The notes under the pieces are model-generated. The model had not been told where the DNA came from, did no database searches, and saw nothing but the letters and a program-made list of their open reading frames with translations. Both the position numbers and the translations under genes were made by a program. From an uncultured Desulfomonile sp. (lineage in GTDB: Bacteria > Desulfobacterota > Desulfomonilia > Desulfomonilales > Desulfomonilaceae), in NCBI GenBank assembly GCA_937915285.1, contig CALDNG010000354.1, positions 1 to 11,838 of the forward strand: a DNA stretch of 11,838 nucleotides, written 5' to 3'. Shown here piece by piece: positions 1 through 5,835 of the stretch; positions within the stretch are counted from its first letter, which is position 1, and each line of letters opens with the position of its first letter.

Positions 1-378
1 TAGTTCCAGGAATGCGACATTTCTTGATCTGGCAAAAATCCATCCGGAAACAATCATGCCTATCATGCCACCGTGAAAACTCATCCCGCCTCTCCAAACT
101 GCAAGGATCTCCCACGGTCTACTAAGGTAAACATCCAGGTTGTAAAACAGCGCATATCCGAGACGTGCGCCGATCATCAGCCCCATGATCAGATAGAATA
201 AAAAGTCTCCAGCCGCATCTACAGGTAATGGTCCGTTTTTTCTTTTAAATTCGGACCTTATTATCAAAAACGCCACGGCAAACCCTACCAGGTACATCAA
301 TCCGTACCACCTGATTTCTACAGGGCCAAATCTTGCCAGAACCGGATCAATAAATGGGAATGCCATTATCGGCGTCAA
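1..378 (-). CDS. lgt: Prolipoprotein diacylglyceryl transferase, 5' part (runs off left edge)
   Basis: Lgt is an inner-membrane enzyme that moves diacylglycerol from phosphatidylglycerol to the lipobox cysteine of prolipoproteins, the first step of lipoprotein maturation. Only the first 126 codons are present. Reading the reverse strand gives FPFIDPVLARFGPVEIRWYG, a membrane segment starting LMYLVGFAVAFLII, a second one with GLMIGARLGYALFYN, then WRGGMSFHGGMIG; this order and the GGMSFHGG motif are typical of Lgt. I chose a TTG start at 378 (peptide MTPIMAFPF) because GGAG lies 7 bases upstream of it, whereas the ATG at 366 is about 19 bases from that site. The gene lies 26 bases after the trmJ stop, so the two are probably cotranscribed. 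The catalytic C-terminal half is outside the window. Identification is very secure; the start is fairly secure. Confidence 0.95.
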   Translation of the reverse strand, partial: MTPIMAFPFIDPVLARFGPVEIRWYGLMYLVGFAVAFLIIRSEFKRKNGPLPVDAAGDFLFYLIMGLMIGARLGYALFYNLDVYLSRPWEILAVWRGGMSFHGGMIGMIVSGWIFARSRNVAFLEL

Positions 379-404
379 GTCTTCTCTCCAATGATGTATT
401 TGAA

Positions 405-1247
405 TCAAACCCTCGGGTCGGGTTCACTTTTATTGCCTAACAGTCTAGAAAGGCTATCTATCTTTCTATCGGCCACTCTTATCATCCCGTCTATTTTTCT
501 GAACACACCCCTGATGATTTTGGCGTCCCTCGAATCCATTCGAGCGCTGTCAAGAATTCGCCTTATTTCGCGCATCATTCTCAAAGGATTCTTCGAGTTT
601 AAAAAAGCTGAACGCAAAAGAACGGACTCAATATGTTCATACATGTCTTCCCGAGTTTTGGAATCAACCGGTTTGAAACGGTCAACCTGGAATCCGACCG
701 GCCTACAGGCGGCCTTGAAGATTTCATAAGTTGTAACCGCTACGGCCTGGGCAAGATTCATGGAGGCGAACTTTGAATCAGTCGGAATGATCATGTGATG
801 GTCGCATAGTGTAAATTCCGAGTTTGTCAGGCCACGTGATTCCCGACCAAAAACTATAGCCACCTGACCTAATTGACTCATTTTTAGAATCTCAGGCGCC
901 AAGGCTTCAGGCGTTCGTGATGAAATCCTTTTCGATCCCAGTCTGCCAGAGGTGGCTATGGACATTACGGTTTCACTCAAAGCCTCTTCCAAAGTCCCAC
1001 AACGTTGAGCGCTATCAACAATGTCATAAGCTCCAGATGACATAGACTTTGCTTCAGTATCTGGTCCACTATCGGTTGAGTCTACAAGCGTAAGCCTTTC
1101 AAGGCTCATATTTTTCATGACACGTGCTGTTGAGCCAATGTTCCCGGCGTGTGTAGTTCCAACCAGAACTATTTTCACATTTGTCAGACAACCGGTGAAC
1201 TCGGGGTTAACCGAAAAACCCCTCTGTATGTTTCTTGACGGCTCCAA
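405..1247 (-). CDS. trmJ: TrmJ-type tRNA 2'-O-methyltransferase (SPOUT family)
   Basis: TrmJ-family enzymes methylate the ribose 2'-OH of nucleotide 32 in the anticodon loop of tRNAs, using S-adenosylmethionine. The 280-residue product shows the SpoU/TrmH pattern: VKIVLVGTTHAGNIGSTAR (residues 24-42, with the conserved Asn of motif 1), FGRESRGLTN (133-142) and IPTDSKFASMNLAQAVAV (154-171), the last forming the trefoil-knot SAM site. The tail from about 190 (EDMYEHIESVLL, KNPLRMMREIRRIL, KIIRGV) is the helical extension that marks TrmJ rather than TrmL or TrmH. The start is a TTG with AGGA 6 bases upstream. An alternative GTG at residue 24 has no visible ribosome binding site, so the extra N-terminal residues are probably real, though longer than usual. 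A promoter at 1396-1424 precedes it and lgt follows. Whether it acts on C32, U32 or both cannot be read from sequence. Confidence 0.9.
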   Translation of the reverse strand: MEPSRNIQRGFSVNPEFTGCLTNVKIVLVGTTHAGNIGSTARVMKNMSLERLTLVDSTDSGPDTEAKSMSSGAYDIVDSAQRCGTLEEALSETVMSIATSGRLGSKRISSRTPEALAPEILKMSQLGQVAIVFGRESRGLTNSEFTLCDHHMIIPTDSKFASMNLAQAVAVTTYEIFKAACRPVGFQVDRFKPVDSKTREDMYEHIESVLLRSAFLNSKNPLRMMREIRRILDSARMDSRDAKIIRGVFRKIDGMIRVADRKIDSLSRLLGNKSEPDPRV

Positions 1248-1395
1248 AGTTTATCCTGATCCTATATGGAAAATTGGGAGTCCACTGGTCAGTCCTGCCT
1301 TGAACCATTGAGTCATTTTCAGCCATGGATGAATCGCGGTCAGCATTGACCCGTAATTCTGCACGAGGCTCTCCCGCAGCGCTCCGACCGGGCTC

Positions 1396-1424
1396 AAGAT
1401 ATAATCCGTATACGGCTTTGTCAA
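1396..1424 (-). promoter_or_regulatory. Sigma-70-like promoter for trmJ-lgt
   Basis: On the minus strand a perfect -35 box TTGACA (1424-1419) is followed by a 17-base spacer and a -10-like TATCTT (1401-1396, 4 of 6 consensus bases). Transcription would start near 1389, leaving a leader of about 140 bases before the trmJ TTG. The position and spacing fit well, but the -10 box is imperfect. Confidence 0.6.
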
Positions 1425-1562
1425 TTAATATCAGGGCAAAGCTATACTAAATTAAAGTAATTTATCATAATTACCTGATTATCGGATGTCGATTTTGTAG
1501 TGTGGCTGGTTTATCACTCAAAGGAATCCACTGATGAAAGTCATGGTCGGGTAGCTTGGGTA

Positions 1563-1730
1563 GGCAGCCTTTTGAAAGCTCTGGAGGCTGTTAGTAGCCT
1601 TTTTCGAGTGTAGCGTGTGAAAAACCGTTGTATGATGTGGCATAGCCTGAAGGCTGCCACACCCGGCATGCTCCGCCGTCTCTCTCCTTGTAATGGCGGA
1701 ACTGATCCGGTTTTCAGCATCCCCGGATCA
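1563..1730. repeat. Cluster of inverted repeats in a gene-free stretch
   Basis: Positions 1425-1788 contain no protein gene I can support; only the trmJ promoter lies just before. The part from 1563 to 1730 is rich in perfect inverted repeats. CAGCCT (1565-1570) pairs with AGGCTG (1585-1590); AGGCT (1585-1589) can instead pair with AGCCT (1596-1600), which is followed by TTTT. TGTGGC (1636-1641) pairs with GCCACA (1656-1661) and encloses AGCC/GGCT with a TGAA loop. TGATCCGG (1703-1710) pairs with CCGGATCA (1723-1730). GGCAGCCTT (1563-1571) is also complementary to AAGGCTGCC (1650-1658). This could be a structured non-coding RNA on either strand or a REP-like palindromic element. I recognise no known RNA family. 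Confidence 0.6.
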
Positions 1731-1788
1731 ATCACCTGACTCTACAGACGTATGCAAACCTGTTTTTGATTTTTAGCCGCTTGAGGCC

Positions 1789-1944
1789 TCAACCCGAGGC
1801 CATGGCCGCCCCTATGCCTCCGCCAAGGATCACGGCGACATAGGGACTGCTCCAGAGGACTCAGCCAGGGCCAGCGCATGAGTTCACCAAATACAATCCC
1901 ATGCCTACTGCTGCTCCGAAGGCTGCTCCGATAATAATCTTCAT
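1789..1944 (-). CDS. Small two-helix membrane protein of DUF6132 type, probable selenoprotein (in-frame TGA = Sec28)
   Basis: The frame opens at ATG 1944, with AGGAG 5 bases upstream and a promoter at 1973-2000. It runs through one in-frame TGA (1863-1861) to TGA at 1791-1789, giving 51 residues. Residues 2-20 are a glycine-rich membrane segment (IIIGAAFGAAVGMGLYLV). Residues 21-34 are a loop reading NSCAGPG-TGA-VLWSSP. Residues 35-50 are a second membrane segment (YVAVILGGGIGAAMAS). From memory, DUF6132 proteins have two short helices around a loop of the form C-x4-C-x3-S-N-P. Here Cys23, the TGA codon and Ser-Ser-Pro fall at exactly those spacings, so TGA replaces the second cysteine. That, the conserved second helix after TGA, and a SECIS-like hairpin indicate selenocysteine insertion. 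The function of the family is unknown; a C/U pair beside the membrane suggests redox or thiol chemistry. A 6-bp GC hairpin (1785-1801) covers the stop. Alternatives are a 27-residue peptide, a pseudogene or a sequencing error. Confidence 0.65.
1817..1858 (-). promoter_or_regulatory. Candidate bacterial SECIS element after the in-frame TGA
   Basis: In the minus-strand RNA, CGCC (1837-1834) pairs with GGCG (1824-1821) around the 9-base loop GUGAUCCUU. A closing G-U pair could shrink the loop to UGAUCCU. CCUC (1858-1855), directly after the UGA, can pair with GAGG (1820-1817) and stack under it. The loop begins 27-28 bases after the UGA, and a G falls in its first two positions. Both fit the general bacterial SECIS model (SelB-binding hairpin inside the coding region, loop roughly 16-37 bases from UGA). 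The main stem is short (4-5 pairs), so this is supportive rather than proof. Confidence 0.45.
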
Positions 1945-1972
1945 GATCACTCCTGTTAATGTTCTAACGCTT

Positions 1973-2000
1973 AAAATAGCTCATCATCCTTTAGCGTCAA
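1973..2000 (-). promoter_or_regulatory. Sigma-70-like promoter for the DUF6132 gene
   Basis: The minus strand has TTGACG (2000-1995), a 16-base spacer and TATTTT (1978-1973). A start near 1966 would give a compact leader of about 22 bases containing the AGGAG ribosome binding site. This makes 1789-1944 look like a deliberately expressed short gene and not a chance frame. Confidence 0.5.
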
Positions 2001-2007
2001 GCGCATG

Positions 2008-2035
2008 TTGCCTAAAAAGCTTATTTTGGGATAAT
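2008..2035 (+). promoter_or_regulatory. Possible promoter for the 2094 methyltransferase
   Basis: TTGCCT (2008-2013), a 16-base spacer and GATAAT (2030-2035, 5 of 6 matches to the -10 consensus) lie on the plus strand. They are almost back to back with the DUF6132 promoter, so the two genes would be divergently transcribed from a shared intergenic region. The -35 box is weak. Confidence 0.4.
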
Positions 2036-2093
2036 GTAACCAAGACTTTTTTGGCGTTTCGCATTCTTTAAATCAACAAAGCGGGTCAGAGCC

Positions 2094-3173
2094 GTGGGAA
2101 TGATGGCGGGCTGGATCCACGATCGAGTCGGGGAAGACATCGATATCCCGCGACTAGCGCATGAGGGTAAGCCGGTGGAAAACAGTTGGACCAAAGAATC
2201 TATAGATGAAATATGCTCTGGTTTCCAGAAAGCGAGGATATTACTCACAGCCGCTGAACTGGATATTTTCACGATCTTGTGCGCTCGCTGTCAGTCTGTG
2301 GCTCAGATATGTGAAGATCAGGATTTCAGCGAACGCGGTCTTACCATCTTGCTGGATGCCCTGACTTCAATGGGCTTGCTTGATAAGGACGAAAACAATG
2401 TTTACAGCCTTGCTGATAATGTTTGCGCTCTCATGAGCAGCAACGCTCCTGAAACGTTTCTTCCCATGGCTCTACATAGGGCCAGAATGTGGAAGACATG
2501 GTCAAACCTGACTGAAATAGTGAAGACAGGAACAAGCGAACACTTCCTGGAGAGGAAAAAACGAAGCAAAGAGGACATGGAAGCCTTCATAGGGGCCATG
2601 CACGCTGTTGGCCTGAAAAAATCCCAGGAATTGGCCCAAAAACTCGATCTGGCCCCTTACAGGAAGATGATAGACGTCGGCGGGGCCTCAGGAACTTACA
2701 TAATGAGTTTCATGAGGCGAAATAGCGCTTTGAGAGCTACCCTTTTCGATTTACCCGAAGTGATAGCCATGGCTAGGAGACGAATTGCCGACGAAGGATT
2801 TGACGGACGTGTGGATTTTATCGAGGGCGACTACAATAAGGATTCATTCCCCAAGGGACACGACCTTGCCCTGCTGTCGGCCGTGATTCATATCAACAGC
2901 CGTGAGGCAAACAGGTCACTTTATACACGTCTTTATGAATGCCTGAATCCAGGCTCAGCAATTCTGATCCGTGATTTCTTAATGGATGACTCCAGAACCA
3001 GGCCGCATGAAGGCGCAATTTTCGCCGTGAACATGCTGGTCGCAACAATAGCGGGCAACTCTTATACTCTTAATGAGGTTATGGAGGATTTGGTATCCTG
3101 CGGATTCCTCAATCCTCATCTTGTTGTTGACGGCCCGAGAATGGACCAGGTGGTCATAGCCCACAAACCCTGA
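2094..3173 (+). CDS. SAM-dependent O-methyltransferase, acetylserotonin/hydroxyneurosporene type
   Basis: The product resembles class I O-methyltransferases with an N-terminal winged-helix dimerisation domain (residues about 33-110, including GFQKARILLTAAELDIFTIL and LTILLDALTSMGLL) and a C-terminal Rossmann domain. SAM motif I is DVGGASG (194-200), followed by the acidic strand LFDLPEV (218-224), GDYNKDSFPKGHDLALLSAVIH and LNPGSAILIRDF. Family members methylate hydroxyl groups on small aromatic, isoprenoid or antibiotic molecules; the substrate here is unknown. The reading frame opens with GTG at 2094, but a GTG at 2175 has GAGGG 7 bases upstream and would begin VENSWTKESI, close to where family members usually start, so the true protein may be 332 residues. 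It is transcribed alone, divergent from the DUF6132 gene, and followed by a possible terminator at 3224-3242. Confidence 0.85.
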   Translation: MGMMAGWIHDRVGEDIDIPRLAHEGKPVENSWTKESIDEICSGFQKARILLTAAELDIFTILCARCQSVAQICEDQDFSERGLTILLDALTSMGLLDKDENNVYSLADNVCALMSSNAPETFLPMALHRARMWKTWSNLTEIVKTGTSEHFLERKKRSKEDMEAFIGAMHAVGLKKSQELAQKLDLAPYRKMIDVGGASGTYIMSFMRRNSALRATLFDLPEVIAMARRRIADEGFDGRVDFIEGDYNKDSFPKGHDLALLSAVIHINSREANRSLYTRLYECLNPGSAILIRDFLMDDSRTRPHEGAIFAVNMLVATIAGNSYTLNEVMEDLVSCGFLNPHLVVDGPRMDQVVIAHKP

Positions 3174-3223
3174 GTGCAAATCATGATCCAGGTCCAGCTT
3201 CCCGAAAAAACGCAAACCGCTCT

Positions 3224-3242
3224 CTGCCATTGGCAGTTGTTT
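3224..3242 (+). terminator. Possible Rho-independent terminator after the methyltransferase
   Basis: CTGCC (3224-3228) and GGCAG (3232-3236) form a 5-bp hairpin with an ATT loop, followed by a T-rich tract (TTGTTTGTGTT). The stem is short. It lies in the 88-base gap between convergent genes. Nearby, TCACTCC (3262-3268) and GGAGTGA (3272-3278) make a perfect 7-bp inverted repeat over the stop codon of the opposing gene, without a T-run. Confidence 0.4.
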
Positions 3243-3261
3243 GTGTTGAGGCCTGCTCGGA

Positions 3262-4080
3262 TCACTCCACTGGAGTGAATTTCACCAGGGGCATGTTCGC
3301 CTTAAGGAAATTAACCTCAGCCTCACTGCGCAGTTTTGTGTAAGTGCGCCTTGCAACATCGAAATATGTGACACCCTCTTTCCTTTTCCTGGTAGAGGTT
3401 ACAACCACCAGTTTTCCTTTGTATTTAGGTTGTTGTGCCAGGAACTCATCGACTATGGCGCACATCCTGACGTATTTCTGACTGACACTGGAATTCTTGA
3501 ACTGAACTCCCAGTTTGGGTGTAAGGTCCGTAGCCGGCGCTCCCCCGTATACATGGTTGGGTAGCATTTCCCTTGTTATGACTGAGCCGGCCAGGGCCAT
3601 ACTCTTCTCGCCTATTACTACCGGAGACACAATGCAATGGCTCACAAACCAGACATCCTTCTGTATGTGGACTTTTTTGGACGACATGAAACGGCAGCCT
3701 TCGACAATGTCTCCGAACTGCAAATGTGTCCAGACCTGGCTGTATGGGCCGATGCCAACATTGTCATCGATTCTCAGGCCCGCAGAGCTATCCAGAATAA
3801 CATTTTGCCCAATCCAGCAGTTCCTTCCAATCGAGATCGGGTTCTTTCCTCTTCCAGTAACCTCTGAGTCAATCTTGCTGTAATCCCCTATCTCAAATCT
3901 CGGGGCATTGATCTTAACCCCGCTTGAGATATGACAGAAATCGCCCAACCTCACGTAGTCTGCCGCGTCATCCACGCCGGAAATTTTTGCTCCGGCCTCA
4001 ACAACACAGCCCATACCCAATTCCAGGATTCGGGCGTCAATGTCGCCTTCTATTCTGCACTGAAATTCCTGCTGAGTCAT
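3262..4080 (-). CDS. Left-handed beta-helix (hexapeptide-repeat) acyltransferase-like protein
   Basis: The 272-residue product has hexapeptide-type periodicity through about residues 10-185 (for example RLGDFCHISSGVKI, FEIGDYSKIDSEV, ISIGRNCWIGQNVIL, LRIDDNVGIGPYSQV, VVIGEKSMALAGSVI). It ends that domain with the common closing phrase PNHVYGGAPAT. Proteins of this fold (WbbJ, maltose and chloramphenicol acetyltransferase relatives) usually act as trimers that transfer acetyl groups to sugars or other small acceptors using acetyl-CoA. The final 80 residues (from about KNSSVSQKYV) form a C-terminal extension I do not recognise. The ATG at 4080 has a run of six G four bases upstream as ribosome binding site. 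It lies 190 bases downstream of a methyltransferase gene on the same strand and probably shares its promoter. The pairing suggests modification of a surface glycan or similar metabolite, but that is inference. Confidence 0.8.
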   Translation of the reverse strand: MTQQEFQCRIEGDIDARILELGMGCVVEAGAKISGVDDAADYVRLGDFCHISSGVKINAPRFEIGDYSKIDSEVTGRGKNPISIGRNCWIGQNVILDSSAGLRIDDNVGIGPYSQVWTHLQFGDIVEGCRFMSSKKVHIQKDVWFVSHCIVSPVVIGEKSMALAGSVITREMLPNHVYGGAPATDLTPKLGVQFKNSSVSQKYVRMCAIVDEFLAQQPKYKGKLVVVTSTRKRKEGVTYFDVARRTYTKLRSEAEVNFLKANMPLVKFTPVE

Positions 4081-4270
4081 TTTTCCCCCCTCAGTGGATA
4101 TAAAAGTTGATTTGTTTGGCCAGGATTAGACAAGCCTGACCGCAATGATGATGTCTTTTCAAAAAATATCATCAACAAAGTCAAAATCAAGGAATTTCTT
4201 GCAATCTGGCAAAAGGTTGTTTGGCGCCGTTTCGAATCGGGGACAGAGGGCTGTCTGGCACGAATAAAAT

Positions 4271-5023
4271 TCAAGGGTTTCTGGACGAGTAAACAATGAT
4301 GTCTGAAGCCATGCGAGGAAATTTTGAAGCCATAGAGATCACACGACTCCTATAGCCGGCATTGCTTTCCAGTTTATTCATCCAGCGCAAGCGGTTACGA
4401 AAGATCCTGAAAGCGCTGACATCCTCTATGGTGAAGCCCGACCGCCTGATTTCATCGAGGAGCGAGTCATAGGAATAGTAATTTATTCTTGTCGCCCTAA
4501 CGGCCTTCTTCCAGTCGGACTGGGTGTCCCAGGCTATGGAATCGCCGGCTTGAGCCACACCCCTGATGATCTTTTTGATTCCAGCGGCCAAACGTGGAGT
4601 GAATGAAATCGGATTGTAGACGATAAGACACCCGGACGGCCTCAGGACCTTTCGGAACTGCCCGAGCAACTCTTCACTGTTCGGCATGTACATGAGCACT
4701 TCATTGCAGATGATTACATCAAAGCTATTGGGCCTGAAAGGTATTCCGTTGACAAGGTTAACCTGGCAAAGTCCTTCGTATGAACCGACCTGCCGTGCCT
4801 GAGCGAGTTCATTCGACCATAGATCGACTCCATACCACTGAATTTTGGCAATTTCCCGACAGTAGAGACCTAGATTCCCCGGGCCACAACCAACATCCAG
4901 AGTCATCACCGGCTCCGTGGATTGATCGGCAATGCCCCGAAGCCTGTCCTTGATATATCCGAAATGGGCATATTTCAGGCGTGAGTTTATCCGCCCAAGC
5001 AATGCCCTGATGTCTTTGTCCAA
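4271..5023 (-). CDS. Class I SAM-dependent methyltransferase (Methyltransf_11 type)
   Basis: The 250-residue protein has a standard SAM-binding core: motif I LDVGCGPGNLGLY (residues 42-54), the acidic strand end YGVDLWS (64-70), NGIPFRPNSFDVIICNEVLMYM (motifs II-III region, including the PF-FD-I-C pattern) and LRPSGCLIVYNP. The C-terminal third (from about 145) is variable and probably sets the substrate, which I cannot name. The start is TTG at 5023 with GGAG 9 bases upstream; no suitable ATG lies nearby. A very good promoter sits at 5056-5084. The 190-base spacer before the beta-helix gene holds an imperfect GATGAT/ATCATC inverted repeat (about 4146-4172) and a short GACAG/CTGTC hairpin (about 4242-4255), but no convincing gene. 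Confidence 0.85.
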   Translation of the reverse strand: MDKDIRALLGRINSRLKYAHFGYIKDRLRGIADQSTEPVMTLDVGCGPGNLGLYCREIAKIQWYGVDLWSNELAQARQVGSYEGLCQVNLVNGIPFRPNSFDVIICNEVLMYMPNSEELLGQFRKVLRPSGCLIVYNPISFTPRLAAGIKKIIRGVAQAGDSIAWDTQSDWKKAVRATRINYYSYDSLLDEIRRSGFTIEDVSAFRIFRNRLRWMNKLESNAGYRSRVISMASKFPRMASDIIVYSSRNP

Positions 5024-5055
5024 ACTGATTCACTCCAATGGAACTGCTGGATGAG

Positions 5056-5084
5056 CTTATACTATGGGCTTGGGCGTGAGTCAA
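5056..5084 (-). promoter_or_regulatory. Strong sigma-70-like promoter for the methyltransferase/acyltransferase pair
   Basis: The minus strand carries TTGACT (5084-5079), a 17-base spacer and TATAAG (5061-5056), each 5 of 6 consensus bases. Transcription would start near 5049, about 26 bases before the TTG start of the 4271-5023 gene. This is the best promoter match in the window. Confidence 0.7.
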
Positions 5085-5151
5085 ACCTTGAGGTTACAAA
5101 CCGTGTCACCCAGATCGTCATTAACCTGAAAAATGATCAGGAAGGATTCCC

Positions 5152-5727
5152 TTACTGCGCCTGGCAGGTGGAAGAGTTGAACGTAAAGCAGATTTTTGTC
5201 AATTCCGAGTTTAAGGGGACTTGCATCATTTGATCCATGACGTTTCGTCCCGTGTCCAGTTTTGACGTCTCGTCAAGTAATTTCCCGAGTTGTTTCTTAT
5301 TGACCAGAACACCCTGCTTGAGTAATTTCGGCCCCAACTCTTGAATCATGGTGTTGAAAATCTTGACTTTTACCAGTCCCCGTTTCTCCGCTGACTCTTC
5401 CAACGGTGGGGTGTATGAAATTCCGGATCTAAGCGACGCATACTGTCCTGACTTTCGCATGCATGCCCCTACCAGGCCGGGCATCGCTCCAGAGAGTGTC
5501 AAAATACATCCATCGGATAAACGCGCCGTCTCAATATTGTCAACAGCCTTGCCATCAATAAACACTGTGGCGATGCGGCAATCAACAAATTCCGGGGTGA
5601 CACCGAGTTCCGAACACAGAATGTCTTTTACGTTTGCCCCCAGCCGCGATTCAATGAAAAAACCTTCCTGAAAAATCGGCATCATCAATCGAATTAGGGC
5701 AGATATCATTTTTTGATCTTCGAGCAT
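5152..5727 (-). CDS. Conserved-looking protein of unknown function, 191 residues
   Basis: I do not recognise a named family. The protein appears soluble, with no signal peptide or membrane helix. The most distinctive stretch is residues 55-105: VFIDGKAVDNIETARLSDG, then CILTLSGAMPGLVGACMRK and GQYASLRSGISY. The first part (strand, hydrophobic turn, DG, strand) has a faint ubiquitin-fold/MoaD flavour, but the C terminus does not end in Gly-Gly, so it is not a sulfur carrier by that test. The second half is helical and lysine-rich. The ATG at 5727 has only a weak ribosome binding site. It lies 108 bases downstream of the AOR gene on the same strand, separated by a strong inverted repeat, so it may be either the last gene of that operon or separately expressed. 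The unbroken frame and the lack of a competing frame support a real gene. Confidence 0.75.
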   Translation of the reverse strand: MLEDQKMISALIRLMMPIFQEGFFIESRLGANVKDILCSELGVTPEFVDCRIATVFIDGKAVDNIETARLSDGCILTLSGAMPGLVGACMRKSGQYASLRSGISYTPPLEESAEKRGLVKVKIFNTMIQELGPKLLKQGVLVNKKQLGKLLDETSKLDTGRNVMDQMMQVPLNSELTKICFTFNSSTCQAQ

Positions 5728-5742
5728 TTAATTCCATTCGCA

Positions 5743-5781
5743 ATTATAACGGCGGTCTGGATCTTTGCGCCAAACCGCCGT
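5743..5781 (-). promoter_or_regulatory. Inverted repeat abutting a perfect -10 box (terminator or operator)
   Basis: ACGGCGGT (5749-5756) and ACCGCCGT (5774-5781) are perfectly complementary. After one mismatch the stem continues with TGG/CCA around a 9-base loop. On the minus strand this 33-base hairpin is followed at once by TATAAT (5748-5743), 15 bases before the ATG of the 5152-5727 gene. It could end AOR transcription (though the tail is UUAUAAUU, not a clean U-run) or act as an operator over a promoter. A TTGGCG lies 19 bases upstream of TATAAT, so the -35 match is poor. Confidence 0.45.
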
Positions 5782-5835
5782 CGATGATCAGGTCCTTGGG
5801 TGATAATTCACCTGAAGCGCTTCACTCCCGGCCTC

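Noticed and set aside
1541..1735. A 64-codon minus-strand frame rich in arginine.
   Set aside because: It lies wholly inside the inverted-repeat cluster, and its peptide looks like translated repeat sequence with no domain pattern.
1501..1740. Possible selC (tRNA-Sec), tmRNA or another known RNA, suggested by the stem-loops near the candidate selenoprotein.
   Set aside because: I found no tRNA-Sec pattern (acceptor stem, TCA anticodon loop, long variable arm, T-loop) on either strand, and none of the conserved core sequences of tmRNA, RNase P or SRP RNA.
1863..1944. Reading the DUF6132-type gene as a finished 27-residue peptide ending at the first TGA.
   Set aside because: The sequence after the TGA continues the family's loop spacing (S-S-P) and second glycine-rich helix to a stop at the expected length, which a true stop would not require.
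4230..4262. A GACAG/CTGTC hairpin with flanking GGGGACAG and TGGCACG, reminiscent of REP sequences of RAYT elements.
   Set aside because: It is a single 5-bp copy with no neighbouring transposase and no second copy in the window, too little to call an element.
4077..4274. A 65-codon minus-strand frame overlapping both the methyltransferase stop and the acyltransferase start by four bases.
   Set aside because: It opens with TTG without a ribosome binding site, has no recognisable motif and has a T-rich, low-information middle. The double four-base overlap is suggestive but I judge it chance; conservation in relatives would change this.
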